DNA from: Yponomeuta sedellus
Taxonomy: Eukaryota; Arthropoda; Insecta; Lepidoptera; Yponomeutidae
Assembly: GCA_934045075.1 (NCBI GenBank)
Contig: OW203723.1
Location: 3,488,577-3,552,576 of the forward strand
Length of the DNA stretch: 64,000 bases
Direction: 5' to 3'
How positions within the stretch are numbered: the stretch's first letter is position 1; the number at the start of each line of letters is the position of its first letter. Positions 10,335 through 20,584 of the stretch are shown here, piece by piece. Under the pieces are notes generated by a model that was given only the letters and a program-made list of their open reading frames with translations, did not search any database and was not told where the DNA came from. The position numbers and the translations under genes are program-made.

Positions 10335-12217
10335 CGTTAGTTCCTAAAGTTAATTATTGGGAAACCTTGTATTTACAGTTTTCAGACACAAATGTAATTT
10401 TTGAATTTTAATATTTTATATAACTAGGTGTCTTTGAATAGTTTTGTCTCTTGGTAAAGTTTTGGGTTATTAATTTTCTTGTGATATATTTTTTTATTCG
10501 TCAAATAATCTTATAAGTTATAACTCTCGTATATATTATAAAAACGGTGGACAATAATTTTAGCCCTGTATATTTCAAGCATCAACATTCAAGTGAGGAC
10601 ACTAATCGTGCCCCCACAAAAACATATTTTATTGACAGACTCGGCCGAGGGCCTTTCTTACTTGGTCAAAGCTTATTTTGAGAGTACACCGAGCTTCTTT
10701 TGATGATATCTGTAATGGCCTCTTATAACAAACATGCCGTGAGACCGTTTTCCCTCTTTTGAGGAAATTCGGAAGGAAAGCGGATGATTTTCACAGTTTT
10801 GTTTACTTTTCCCCAAAAGTGTTTCATAATATCATAATAGAAATAAGGGAACATATTACTATGAAACAATAGAATGTGCGTAACGGAAATAAAATTTGCT
10901 ACTGAGCATCGTAAAGGCAATTTGGCGGATTGTAGCATTTAACTTCTTGGTAGCCATGAATCTGCAATTCCGTGATGTCTTGGTAATCAGCTTGATCAAG
11001 TGTATAATTCTTTTCATTCTGCTTTTGTATTCTGACATGTACACCAACGATTGATAGATTAAATTAAAGGTCTAATTGCTCGTCCTAAGACATTTATTTA
11101 TTCACCTCATTATTTCAACAAATCAATCCCTTATATCCATTCTAATCTCTATTGGATATAAAAAGGTAATAAACTTCGTATACTATTAAATTCAATTCAA
11201 TAATTTATTGCTCACCAAGTGAAGATAAGTACCAAAGAGGTGGTAGGTATACATTTTATGGTTGCTTAGGAATTAATCAACCTTTGCGAGAATTTGAAAA
11301 ATGGGTTAGACTTATAAATACATCTAACATTAAATTTTAATGTTAATGATATGCTTTGATATAGGTGGCCAAGCAGAAGTAAATTAAAATTCAAAATAGA
11401 CTTGAACGTTATTGTACGCTTAGATGTAGATCTAGTGCTTGTCTGTAGCTTTCGTTTGACTAATTCACCCAATTATTAGAAAATTAACTACAACTCCTTC
11501 TTGTAATGTTTTATTATTAAACGTTGGATCATTAAAATCTTACACGATAATTTAAAATACTTAATGGCTAATAAAACTACTGGAATAAAATATAAAAAAG
11601 TTTAAGGGTCCAATAAAAATACCACAAAAATTTAGGCAGCAAACTTTAAAGAGCAATTGTTTCGAAGTTTAACTTTGTTTGAAGCAACAGATGCATAATA
11701 AATCGACAATTGGTTACAGCACGCACGAAAATATTCTTAATGATCAATAAATAATGCGGGCCTGCAATATAATTTAAGGAGCAGTCGTAAAAACAAAAAG
11801 CTTTTCCGGCTTCTCAACAAGTGACTCATGTCAAATGAAAATCACGGTTAATACACAAAGCCGATTATAGAAATATTCATATTTTTCCAAAGCTATTCAA
11901 TAAAATCCTGACTATGTCTGATTTTTTCTCCAAGGAATCCTCATTATCAGTCACACCATTGTCAATAATGTGACAAATAAATCCAGCACGGAACTAACAC
12001 GCAATTTGCCCGTTGCACATGACTATAGCCCTAGATCTTCCCCATAAGTCAAAACTACACCAACAGAAACTCTAATCTGCCTTTTGTCATACCCGCATAC
12101 AAGTTATTCAGAATAACGTTATCGGTCAAAATAAAATGCTGCCGAAAGTTTTTGTGGTAAGGCCTCTTCCTCCTCTTTACCAAGTGTAGACAGTGACCTT
12201 ATTCCTCTGGCCTTCAG
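10335..12217 (+). other. Intron before the TM3 exon
   Basis: About 1.9 kb of AT-rich sequence with no coding block I recognise; several short open frames on the - strand (10723-11472) show no conserved motif. It ends with the acceptor 'cctctggccttcag' at 12217. Confidence 0.55.
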
Positions 12218-12327
12218 GCACGTACTTCAACTGCATCATGTTCATGGTGGCGTCGTCGGTGGTGCTCACGGTCGTGGTACTCAATTACCACCATCGCACC
12301 GCCGACATACACGAGATGCCTCAATGG
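12218..12327 (+). CDS. nAChRalpha6: nAChR alpha6 exon: TM3
   Basis: Starts 'gc' completing the glycine codon left by every TM2 exon, then [36 protein letters not shown]. This is TM3 and the first residues of the cytoplasmic side. 110 bp, ending on a complete TGG codon before donor gtaagc, so the next exon starts in phase 0. Local GC content is much higher than in the surrounding intron. Confidence 0.93.
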
Positions 12328-12842
12328 GTAAGCAGAGTTTGACCAGAGAGTATTTCATTGCCAGAATCGGAGATACGGGATTTCCTGTTTTGACCTAAAA
12401 AAAAAAAAACTAAACAGGAGCGAAAAGAAAACTACGACGAAAACTAAGAAGGTTAAGTTGGGTATGCATCTTACACATAAAAAACTTATAATTATAATTA
12501 TTATATATAATTATAAGTTAATTAACTGTTGAAGTACAAGTAGGTAAGGTACAATTTGACGATGATTAGTTGCAAGAATCAAAGCAAGCCTACTGATATA
12601 ACGAAACTTTTCACGACATTAGAATTTGCACTACATTTTCGTTTTTTTGCAAATATTAAATGTCATCAGAAGTTATTCAGATGCATATGCTTCGTTTTTT
12701 AATTGTCCATGGTATCATGGCCTTTATAATCGCACAACATGAGTATATTCAGGACCATTCCGGGATCTTCCGATACGGCATAAAATGACTGTGCAGGTTA
12801 CGCACACTTCAGAAAAGTTTCTCAACCTCGTTTCGTGTACAG
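12328..12842 (+). other. Intron between TM3 and loop exons
   Basis: Contains a poly-A run near 12400 and an AT palindrome near 12483-12520 ('aacttataattataatta' / 'tataattataagtt'). No coding block. Ends with the acceptor 'tttcgtgtacag'. Confidence 0.6.
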
Positions 12843-13069
12843 ATAAAATCCGTCTTCCTGCAATGGCTCCCATGGATCCTGCGCATGTCTCGGCCGGGCA
12901 AGAAGATCACACGCAAGACGATCATGATGTCCAACCGGATGCGGGAACTGGAACTGAAGGAGCGCTCCTCCAAGTCTCTGCTAGCCAATGTGCTGGACAT
13001 AGATGACGACTTTCGGCACGTACCGCCGCCGCCGAACAGTACGGCGTCCACAGGAAATTTAGGGCCAGG
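12843..13069 (+). CDS. nAChRalpha6: nAChR alpha6 exon: cytoplasmic loop, first part
   Basis: Reads IKSVFLQWLPWILRMSRPGK, then a basic stretch KKITRKTIMM, RELELKERSSKSLLANVLDI, DDDFRHVPPPPNSTASTGNL. This is the post-TM3 helix and the start of the variable TM3-TM4 loop; the RELELKERSSKSLLANVLDI block is what points to the alpha6/alpha7 group. 227 bp, ending 'gg' before donor gtgagt at 13070, leaving phase 2. An alternative ORF beginning at 12885 is only an internal piece of the same frame. Confidence 0.92.
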
Positions 13070-13990
13070 GTGAGTGGAGTTCTCAAATTAAAGCAAAAGG
13101 TGGTAATAAGTACTTAAATATTAGCCATTTTTTTGTACGAGGACGGCCGAGTGATGGAAAACAATTTGTGAGTTCAACTGCAGGAGGTTCCGTGCAAACA
13201 GGTGCTTCCACTAGTGTGTTTTATCTGTGGTGTAACGGTTCACTTAATAATATTTTCTTCTTCAGACCTTTTCGCAATCAGCATTATTTGCAGCAATCTG
13301 TGGTGTGAAGGACCTAGGGCCAATTTTAATTTATTGATTGAATGCCTAGCTAAACCAACACTGAACCGAGGTACCCAATCTTCTATGTTTGACTTCTTCT
13401 TTGACAATGACACAGTACGTGGTCATTGCTACATCTACTTAATACAATCAAAATTTATAAGAAGCTGAATCTGTGCCATTTCTACGACCAGATTCCGACT
13501 GGCTAACTGGAACAGAATTAATCCCAAATTCTTCTTGAATCACCATCGCTAAGCTCATATATCCCAAGGCTCATGTAACCAAGGGCTTATCAATCACTGA
13601 ATAGCTAACGTAACTTGCAATAAACCCCTGTGCTCAAAGTATTGCTCTCAGCTTGACCTCTGTTTTGACCGTGTGCTTACTGCGCTACCTCATCAAGTCT
13701 TCTCCCTACATGTAACTCTAGCCCATAATATGACTTGCTACCCGGCTTGATAACGCTAGCATAGATTCTAGGTACTCAATCTGGCCACCTATATTTTCAG
13801 CCTGATTTATGTCTAACACAGTCATAGTCATCGTGGAATGATTTATCCTGTTCTGGTCTCAGGTTCTCTTCATTTTCCATTTGTAGTTTGTCACCCATTC
13901 CAGCATGTTGGATCCCTCGCGTTCAATCCTCTTGTGACCCAAGGCTGACCAACCCCCCCGGCTGGCTAACGTAACCAGCATTGATCCCAG
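13070..13990 (+). other. Intron between loop exons
   Basis: No coding block recognised. The 3' third carries loosely repeated wording ('aaccaag', 'gctaacgtaac', 'aggtgctcaatct/aggtactcaatct' near 13610, 13770 and 13990), as if short duplications of the acceptor region had occurred. It ends with 'tgatcccag'. Confidence 0.55.
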
Positions 13991-14194
13991 GTGCTCAATC
14001 TTCCGCACGGACTTCCGCCGCTCGTTCGTCCGCCCGTCGACGATGGAGGACGTGGGTGGAGGCCTGGGAGGCCACCACAGGGAGCTGCACCTTATTCTGC
14101 GTGAGCTCCAGTTCATCACCGCTAGGATGAAGAAGGCGGATGAAGAGGCGGAGCTGATCAGCGACTGGAAGTTCGCGGCGATGGTGGTTGACAG
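13991..14194 (+). CDS. nAChRalpha6: nAChR alpha6 exon: cytoplasmic loop, MA helix and start of TM4
   Basis: The first base completes glycine, followed by [20 protein letters not shown], a glycine-rich [10 protein letters not shown], and the amphipathic MA helix [20 protein letters not shown] with [17 protein letters not shown]. The '[12 protein letters not shown]' block immediately precedes TM4 in insect alpha5-7. 204 bp, ending 'gacag' before donor gtacgc. GC-rich relative to flanking introns. Confidence 0.92.
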
Positions 14195-15330
14195 GTACGC
14201 AGCCCGTTGTTACTTTGTAATTCACTTGACTGCTAATGGTTAGTTGTGGGTGTATTTTATGTATGGAAGCTGTTTGAAGGCTAATCTTATACTGGGCTAG
14301 ATGAAGACCAGATATCACGAATGATATCCATGACAGATTTTAATCAACCACTAAATCAGTAACAGTAGAAATCGAGTAACACAAGCTTGGTAGTACAATG
14401 AGCGTGGGATCACCGTTTTAAATTCCAAAGCTGCGATTTTCCAGTACATTAAATGTCAAATCTGTCATTTTAATGCCACATAACGCGTAATTCGTATCTT
14501 TGTATTAGCGTGTTGATGGCAATCCATCGTGGTGAAGTTTGCCAATCAGCGTTAGGGACTCGCTTTCGTACTAAACCTGCAGCAATGGATTTCACATAAT
14601 ATCGTATAATTTATTTATAATCTTTTGCAATATAGGCTGAAGACCCCTAACCAATGATAATATTGTTGCTGCCAAAAAATCATGCACCTTTGTAACCTTT
14701 AGTCTATAGATTGATTTTTGGCGTTCAACGAAAATATTCGATTTATTTTCTTGGCGATTTCAATTTGGTGGCGTAATAAGATTCATATTGGACGTACAGG
14801 AGCTCTCTTAAATCTGCTGTTACTTGCTGATGTGTCTAGCTTGCACCTTATATATTTTTGAATTTAAATAACCATAGTGAAGTTGTTTTTGTATGTTAAT
14901 AAAGTTTAATATAAGTAATATATTTAGAGTGAGAGCGCTTTGCCGACAAACTGCTTCGATTAAATGGATTAAACCCGTTTAATATAGAGATGTATGGTCT
15001 GTTATTAAGATTTATACTGAACAAATCAACGTAATTTTTTTTTTGTAAGAAATCTTTTTTTCACTTTTGATAAACGTCGTCAAAGAAGTTTGCGCTAAGT
15101 TCAGAGTGGCTGTTTAGAAACTAACATGGCCGCAGCATTTTTTTTAATTAGTTTTCTTTTGCTTAAAACTCTTCACAGCTGGCAGTAGTTCTATTTTTAA
15201 AGTTCATTCCGGCCCTTAGCTGGGAAGTAATTTGAATGAGTTTTTCCCTCCCTATGGAAGGAAGCAGCATTTTCCACCCAATAACCAAATCAAAACAACA
15301 CTACTTTCAGAGTATAAGAAATGAATAGCA
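14195..15330 (+). other. First part of the last intron, nothing recognised
   Basis: AT-rich sequence with no coding block that I recognise. Confidence 0.55.
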
Positions 15331-15958
15331 TATTTCATTACAAGTGCGGAAAGGCTGTCATTGCAAAGAGTTCCGACAAATGTCTACCCGGCCCGAGGCG
15401 CAGCCGAAGGCGAGGGTTGACAGTCGGAACAAGTTGCAATGACGGTTCCGCACGTGTACTGAACGACTATTTTTAATACAGTTGCGAAAAAATTAAGCAA
15501 TTTAATAAAGAAAAATTATTTGGAAAATGGCGCCAACCGTAAAAGAATATAAGCAGAGATTTTTTTTTCTTCACCCATTCTGGTAGGCAAAGGGAACTTT
15601 GCCCATACAGCCAAGTCTTCAGTAGATTTTTTTTACTGATATGAAATGAAAATGAAATTTAATGAGATGAAATGAAATCTAACCAAACTCATTCAATCAA
15701 ATTGATTAAATCTGATATTGAAACAAATTAGGTAGTAACTTCTTTTTAGAAATATACGTATCGCATGAATCATAAAAACTTCTATGAATTCTTTTAGTAA
15801 AATTTTCATGGTTGGTTTTTCTTTTTAAATATACATTATTTTGACAGTTTGGAAAGAGAACGCACGACTGCGAGAAAGGTAAAAAAACATCACAAAGCCC
15901 ACATCCCGAATGCTATACGTCCCTGCAATACGCCACTTTTTGAGCAACTGTATTAAAA
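15331..15958 (+). mobile_element. Non-coding foldback-headed repeat, copy 1
   Basis: Begins 'tatttcattacaagtgcgg' and ends 'gagcaactgtattaaaa'. It shows long near-identity with 48801-49398. The first ~130 bp form an imperfect hairpin: 'gtgcggaaaggctgtcattg' and 'agagttccgac' pair with 'gtcggaaca' and 'caatgacggttccgcac', with the GC-rich loop 'ccgaggcgcagccgaaggcg'. The rest is AT-rich with no coding capacity. I do not recognise the family. Confidence 0.7.
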
Positions 15959-15966
15959 TAGTACAT

Positions 15967-16088
15967 TACACAACTACGGTGGTAATACAAAGAAAGGCCG
16001 AGATCGCAGAAGTTTGCGGCCCGAGCTGCAAGCGAGGGACGTAAATATGCGATCGAGAGCTTTCTTTATTACCTCCCGTGTTGTGTAC
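15967..16088. repeat. 122-bp foldback immediately after the previous element
   Basis: Left arm 'tacacaactacggtggtaat' followed by 'acaaagaaaggccgagatcgca' pairs with 'tgcgatcgagagctttcttt', 'attacctcccgtgttgtgta'. The loop region 'gcggcccgagctgcaagcgaggga' resembles the GC-rich loop of the neighbouring element in style ('ccgag...gc.gc..gcgag'). A possible further hairpin relative of the same family. Confidence 0.6.
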
Positions 16089-16102
16089 ATCTTTTTATGT
16101 CT

Positions 16103-16174
16103 ACACTTGGCCAGAAAGCGGCTTTTTCCGTACGCGCAGCGTGCGGAAAAAGCCACTTTATTGCCAGGTGTGGC
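16103..16174. repeat. Imperfect palindrome overlapping the start of the 308-bp array
   Basis: 'cacttggccagaaagcggc' with 'ttttccg' on the left pairs with 'cggaaaaagcc' and 'actttattgccaggtg' on the right, about 30 bp of stem around 'tacgcgcagcgtg'. Its right arm supplies the first bases of each 308-bp unit, so the array seems to have started inside this foldback. Confidence 0.65.
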
Positions 16175-17076
16175 ATAAAACTCTTTACCAGCTAGTGTAT
16201 AGATATACCCGTAAAGTGATATTGCTGTAAAACAACTATTACACTTTTTTGTATGTAGTCTGGGGCTTTTAGTTTAAGAAAAGGCCTTGCCTGAAAATCG
16301 GCAACTAGTTGCACTCTGGTGTACATTAGTTAAAAGCCGAGGCACAGACCTTTTTGTCTACATTTGTCATTCATATGCTGTTAAAGAAATGTCTCTTTAA
16401 ACTGTCGTCAACGCCTCCAGTATAAGTGTTGCGCCTCACTTAAAGCGATCGTGGCCTAGTCCACTTTATTGCCAGGTGTGGCATAAAACTCTTTACCAGC
16501 TAGTGTATAGATATACCCGTAAAGTGATATTGCTGTAAAACAACTATTACACTTTTTTGTATGTAGTCTGGGGCTTTTAGTTTAAGAAAAGGCCTTGCCT
16601 GAAAATCGGCAACTAGTTGCACTCTGGTGTACATTAGTTAAAAGCCGAGGCACAGACCTTTTTGTCTACATTTGTCATTCATATGCTGTTAAAGAAATGT
16701 CTCTTTAAACTGTCGTCAACGCCTCCAGTATAAGTGTTGCGCCTCACTTAAAGCGATCGTGGCCTAGTCCACTTTATTGCCAGGTGTGGCATAAAACTCT
16801 TTACCAGCTAGTGTATAGATATACCCGTAAAGTGATATTGCTGTAAAACAACTATTACACTTTTTTGTATGTAGTCTGGGGCTTTTAGTTTAAGAAAAGG
16901 CCTTGCCTGAAAATCGGCAACTAGTTGCACTCTGGTGTACATTAGTTAAAAGCCGAGGCACAGACCATTTTGTCTACATTTGTCATTCATATGCTGTTAA
17001 AAAAATGTCTCTTTAAACTGTCGTCAACGCCTCCAGTATAAGTGTTGCGCCTCACTTAAAGCGATCGTGGCCTAGT
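16153..17076 (+). repeat. Three tandem copies of a 308-bp unit
   Basis: Unit starts are at 16153, 16461 and 16769, exactly 308 bp apart. By eye the copies differ at only two positions in the third one (a T-to-A in 'cagacc.ttttgtc' and a G-to-A in 'gttaaa.aaatg'). Each unit begins 'ccactttattgccaggtgtg' and ends 'cgatcgtggcctagt'. The last unit runs straight into a 5S-SINE head. Near-identity implies recent tandem duplication or active homogenisation, or an assembly duplication. It lies within the last receptor intron. Confidence 0.93.
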
Positions 17077-17365
17077 CGAACCAAGCGATTGGAAAAAATC
17101 ACTAAGCAACAACATTCGCGGTCAGGTGCACGATAGGTGACCGCCCCGTGCCTACCGCTAGTGGCATCTTTCAGAGCGTTCCGTGCTTTGCAAGGCACGT
17201 TAAGCCGTTGGTGCCGGCTGTCATGTAATGGTAGTCGTTAAGCCTTAACAGAGGCCTTATGGGCGGCTTGATAACTTCTGACAGTAAGGCCCGCGACTGC
17301 CTTACAATCCTCCACCAACCCGGATTAAGCCCCAGCAGTGGGGACATGCAAGAGTTAATATCACG
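17070..17365 (+). repeat. 5S-derived SINE copy with internal deletion
   Basis: Begins 'cctagtcgaaccaagcgatt', carries 'taagcaacaacattcgcggtcagg' and 'gataggtgaccgcc', then the family body to 'cctccaccaacccgga'. It then jumps to 'agccccagcagtggggacat', so about 60 bp of the usual 3' body is missing. Confidence 0.8.
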
Positions 17366-17394
17366 CCTCACTTCGTTTGAAGATAAATAATATT

Positions 17395-17870
17395 TTTGCA
17401 ATCCAATAAAATCAGGGACGTTCAATCTAGTATCAAAGCTCTTTACAGCAGAGGAGCTAGTGCAAAAATATAAAGTAAAATTACTGTAAACCAAATATTA
17501 CACTTTTAAATGTGGTCTGGGGCTTTGCAAAGAATGAAATTAGGAACATTTGATCTAGCATCGAAGCTCTTTACAGTAGAGGAGCTAGTGCATTTATATA
17601 ACTATTATACTTTTAATGAATGTGCTCTGGGGCTTTGCAAAATAATTAAATTAGAGACGATCGATCTGGAATCAAAGCGTTTTACAGTAGAGCAGCTAGT
17701 GCAAAGATATACAGTAATCACAGTAAAAAAAACATAATTTTTTAACGAATGTGGTCTGGGGCCTTGCAAAATAATGAACTTAGGGACTTTCGATTTAGGA
17801 TCAAAGCTCTAGATGATGATGACTACAGTAGATGACCCAGTGTATAGATATAAACACATCACCTTGTTCC
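17395..17870 (+). repeat. Degenerate ~110-130-bp tandem repeat
   Basis: The module 'gatctag..tc(a/g)aagctctttacag.agaggagctagtgca' followed by 'tgt(g/t)gtctggggctttgcaaa' recurs; 'tctgg' anchors are at 17516, 17626 and 17755. The words 'ctctttaccagctagtgtatagatata' and 'gtagtctggggctttt' in each 308-bp unit are the same module, so the two arrays share an origin. The open frame at 17510-17737 is only this repeat read through. Confidence 0.75.
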
Positions 17871-17872
17871 AG

Positions 17873-17957
17873 GTTTTGCCTGTTCGTGTTCACATTATTC
17901 ACCATCATCGCGACGGTGGCAGTCCTGCTGTCAGCTCCGCACATAATTGTTCAGTGA
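17873..17957 (+). CDS. nAChRalpha6: nAChR alpha6 last exon: TM4 and C-terminus
   Basis: The first base completes the arginine codon, then FCLFVFTLFTIIATVAVLLS, APHIIVQ and TGA. This is TM4 plus the short extracellular C-terminal tail shared by insect alpha5-7 subunits. The acceptor is 'ccttgttccag' at 17872. 85 bp of coding sequence. Confidence 0.93.
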
Positions 17958-18510
17958 CCTAGTGACGGGTCCACGCCCACACCATGAGAGAACTAATATT
18001 AGACTCTAATCGACGTAGTTATACCTAATTATATACTGTGTAAAATATTATACTAAATACGTGGTTGAAACGCACACGGCTCCATTAAAGTCGAAAGACG
18101 GTAAATATATTAAAATGATACAATGATACGGATATATAGCATTGTTAAGTTCGACATATTATAAAACGATTGTGATGTTGACTAGTATGTTATACAGATA
18201 AACGTTGACGATTATAATTTGTAAAAAATATAATAATTATTATATTATGTAATTTACTACGATTTAACTGAGGTAATAATTAAAATTCGCATTAAAGGAG
18301 CGCTGTAAGGTGGTGTCAGGTTCGATAGTCGTTTCGATAAAACTCGAGGTCCACAGTGAGATAAAATACAAGAGATAATTAAGACGTACTTCGAGTAATT
18401 TTCAAGTTTTATAGGACAAATGTAAGTAATCACATTATTGTAATAACGGTTAAATGGTATGAAAACTAACATGACCTTTGTAAGCTAAATAAATATTATA
18501 ATGCACCTAT
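17958..18510 (+). other. Probable 3' UTR of the receptor gene
   Basis: Sequence after the stop codon with no repeat. The first canonical AATAAA is at 18488-18493. The true cleavage site cannot be fixed from sequence; further AATAAA words near 20168-20182 could mark a longer isoform. Confidence 0.45.
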
Positions 18511-20370
18511 AAAGGATTGCCATGTCTAGATTATAATGTTTCGAAAACCAATCGTCGAAATTGTTAGATACCTGTAGCATGTATCGTGTAAATTACAAAA
18601 GAAAAATGGAATCATAAGGCTTTCAATATATAGTGAACTAAAAGGGATTAGTATGTATTCAAGTTAATACAAAATCCTTAAGATTATAATTCCTTTTATC
18701 TTTATAAGATTGTACTTAAGTTTTCTTTGTTACGTCTTCTGTGGAATTGATTAGGGAGGGAATTGATCAATAGTGTAGAATATATGTCTGGGATAACGAT
18801 TGCAATATTCCATAACATTACATATACCACTGAAAAAGCATAATACACTTTGTATAAGAATTATTTGATATGTAACAAAATATACCAATGATCGACTTAA
18901 GCCTACTGATTCATTTAGCCTTAGTCAATTGATGCATATTAACTTTTCCTGCACATTTTAGTAGTACCTACTACGAAAAAAGATTGAAACATTGAATAGA
19001 TATACGGTTTTAGGAACACAACTTTGACAACAACTCAGAGCTTCGATCCTAATGGTGGACTAATAAATGATGTTAATTTAATTGACTTGCTAGATGAATT
19101 GTTTTTCAATCATTGACGCTTTAATAACACTGCAAGTTTGCACATAAGAGATTAGCGCACCAATGAAATAGAATTATCTGTCGTTTAACCAGTTCATTGG
19201 ATCACACGCGTTTAGAATCAAAGTTCAGATGAGTGGCTAAAGTACACAATATATTATGTAATACTCAACGCAAATATATGTTCTGTTTTTCTAGATAATC
19301 AAAACCCTATGAATATTGTAGATAATAATATCGTAATGTAGTAATATTAGTTAATGAGAATACTGGTAATTAAAGTCTTTATCTATGTCCATTCCTCAAT
19401 TTCGATCTTATAGATGTCGTGATAGCCTAGTAGATGTCGTGTCTCCTTATTACTTTAGGTTGTAACCTATAACACGTAAGAGAAGCTCACTTTCAACTGT
19501 TGAATTAGATTTGTAAAAGTATCATTCAGTAAGTATCACGGATTGTATTAATTTAATTCCGGACTCACTTACTTGAATTTTCCTCACACCTCTGCGCGCA
19601 GTCAGAGCCGAGCAGCCGACGACGCGAGATCCAACTTTACTCACCACGATTAAGCTCTGCGAATCAGAGGGAAGCCTAGGTAGTTTCACGACATTTTTAT
19701 ATGTCAAAAGTCACAACTTTCCGGTACAAAAATTCTGACATTTTTGCCACAAAATGACCCACATTGTAGCAATACCTACTGGTCAGACTCTTCCGATTCA
19801 AGTTAATGATCCCGGAAATAAGTTAATAATGTGTAGTGCTTACGAAAGTTTTAGTTAAAAGTCATTTTATTTACATTAATATAACATTAGAATGTACCGA
19901 ACTCATTTAAAAATACTCGTTGAGAAGTTAAAAGGTTTAATTTTGACGTTACATTTTATGAAATAATTCATTAAAATTAAAATTATAAACATTCTATCAA
20001 CATCATTTAGGGCCAAGGACGCTCAATTCTTAATTATATATATCATTAATTATCTTAGAATATTTTAATATTATTGTATTAGATAATTTAAAACAAGGTT
20101 AATTGTTGCTGAATTAAATTAATAGAGTGTATGAACTGAAACGGTGTGTATGTATGAATCGAGGTAATAATAAAAATAAATAAAGTGTAATATTATCCAT
20201 TAAAACTAGATTGTTAGTGCCAAAATTTAGGTTTTATAAATATTTTAGGATTTACTATAGGTTTATAAATGGAGATAAAAGTTGAGATTTTATTGTAAAA
20301 TATTATTAAACGAAAACGAACTAGGGTCTTTGTTAAAAATTAACGGTAAATATAATGTTCATACGGATAT
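18511..20370. other. AT-rich intergenic sequence or extended 3' UTR
   Basis: No gene seen. Around 19550-19740 there is a diverged relative of the MITE at 37167: 'ccgagcagccgacgacgcgag' and 'accacgattaagctctgcgaatc' are the reverse complement of its core. At about 19825 the words 'aatgtgtagtgcttacgaaa' with 'gttttagtt' recur at 36395 and, inverted, at 37170. Confidence 0.5.
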
Positions 20371-20467
20371 CGGGCCGCCATGTGGGCAGGTCAGCCAATT
20401 TTAACTTATTTTATTAAAAAAACAGAGAGGTTGTGAATCGATTATAAAACCCGCTATGGCGGCCCGG
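20371..20467. repeat. Short foldback with GC-rich ends
   Basis: 'cgggccgccatgtggg' at the left and 'cccgctatggcggcccg' at the right are inverted repeats in an otherwise AT-rich stretch of about 97 bp. No coding capacity. Possibly a very small MITE. Confidence 0.5.
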
Positions 20468-20584
20468 TTTCTAATTAAAATCTAAATAATAAAAGCATGT
20501 GTAGAGACGATCTACCCTTTAAATTAAACATAAAATAAAAAAACCTGCCTGGGACCGGGATAGATAATAAAACGTACAAAACTG

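Larger units (their letters stand above)
983..17957 (+). other. nAChRalpha6: 3' half of a nicotinic acetylcholine receptor alpha6-type subunit gene (gene span)
   Basis: This is a pentameric ligand-gated cation channel subunit at insect cholinergic synapses; the alpha6 subunit is the known target of spinosyn insecticides. Exons placed by GT/AG borders and phase: 983-1058, 1788-1982, one of 3351-3437 / 7145-7231 / 9267-9353, 12218-12327, 12843-13069, 13991-14194, 17873-17957. In order they give the end of the extracellular domain, loop C with vicinal cysteines, TM1, TM2, TM3, the cytoplasmic loop and TM4, ending with a short extracellular tail and TGA. The loop stretch RELELKERSSKSLLANVLDI and three alternative TM2 exons fit insect alpha6 rather than alpha5 or alpha7, which are close paralogues. 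Upstream exons (signal peptide, Cys-loop) lie left of the window. I am sure of the family and fairly sure of alpha6. Confidence 0.88.

Noticed and set aside
16153..17076. CRISPR-like or satellite array
   Set aside because: Three 308-bp units without spacers in a eukaryotic intron are a plain tandem duplication.
17510..17737. 75-codon frame with repeated FTVEELV/FTVEQLV
   Set aside because: The internal peptide repeat is simply the degenerate tandem DNA repeat in one frame.
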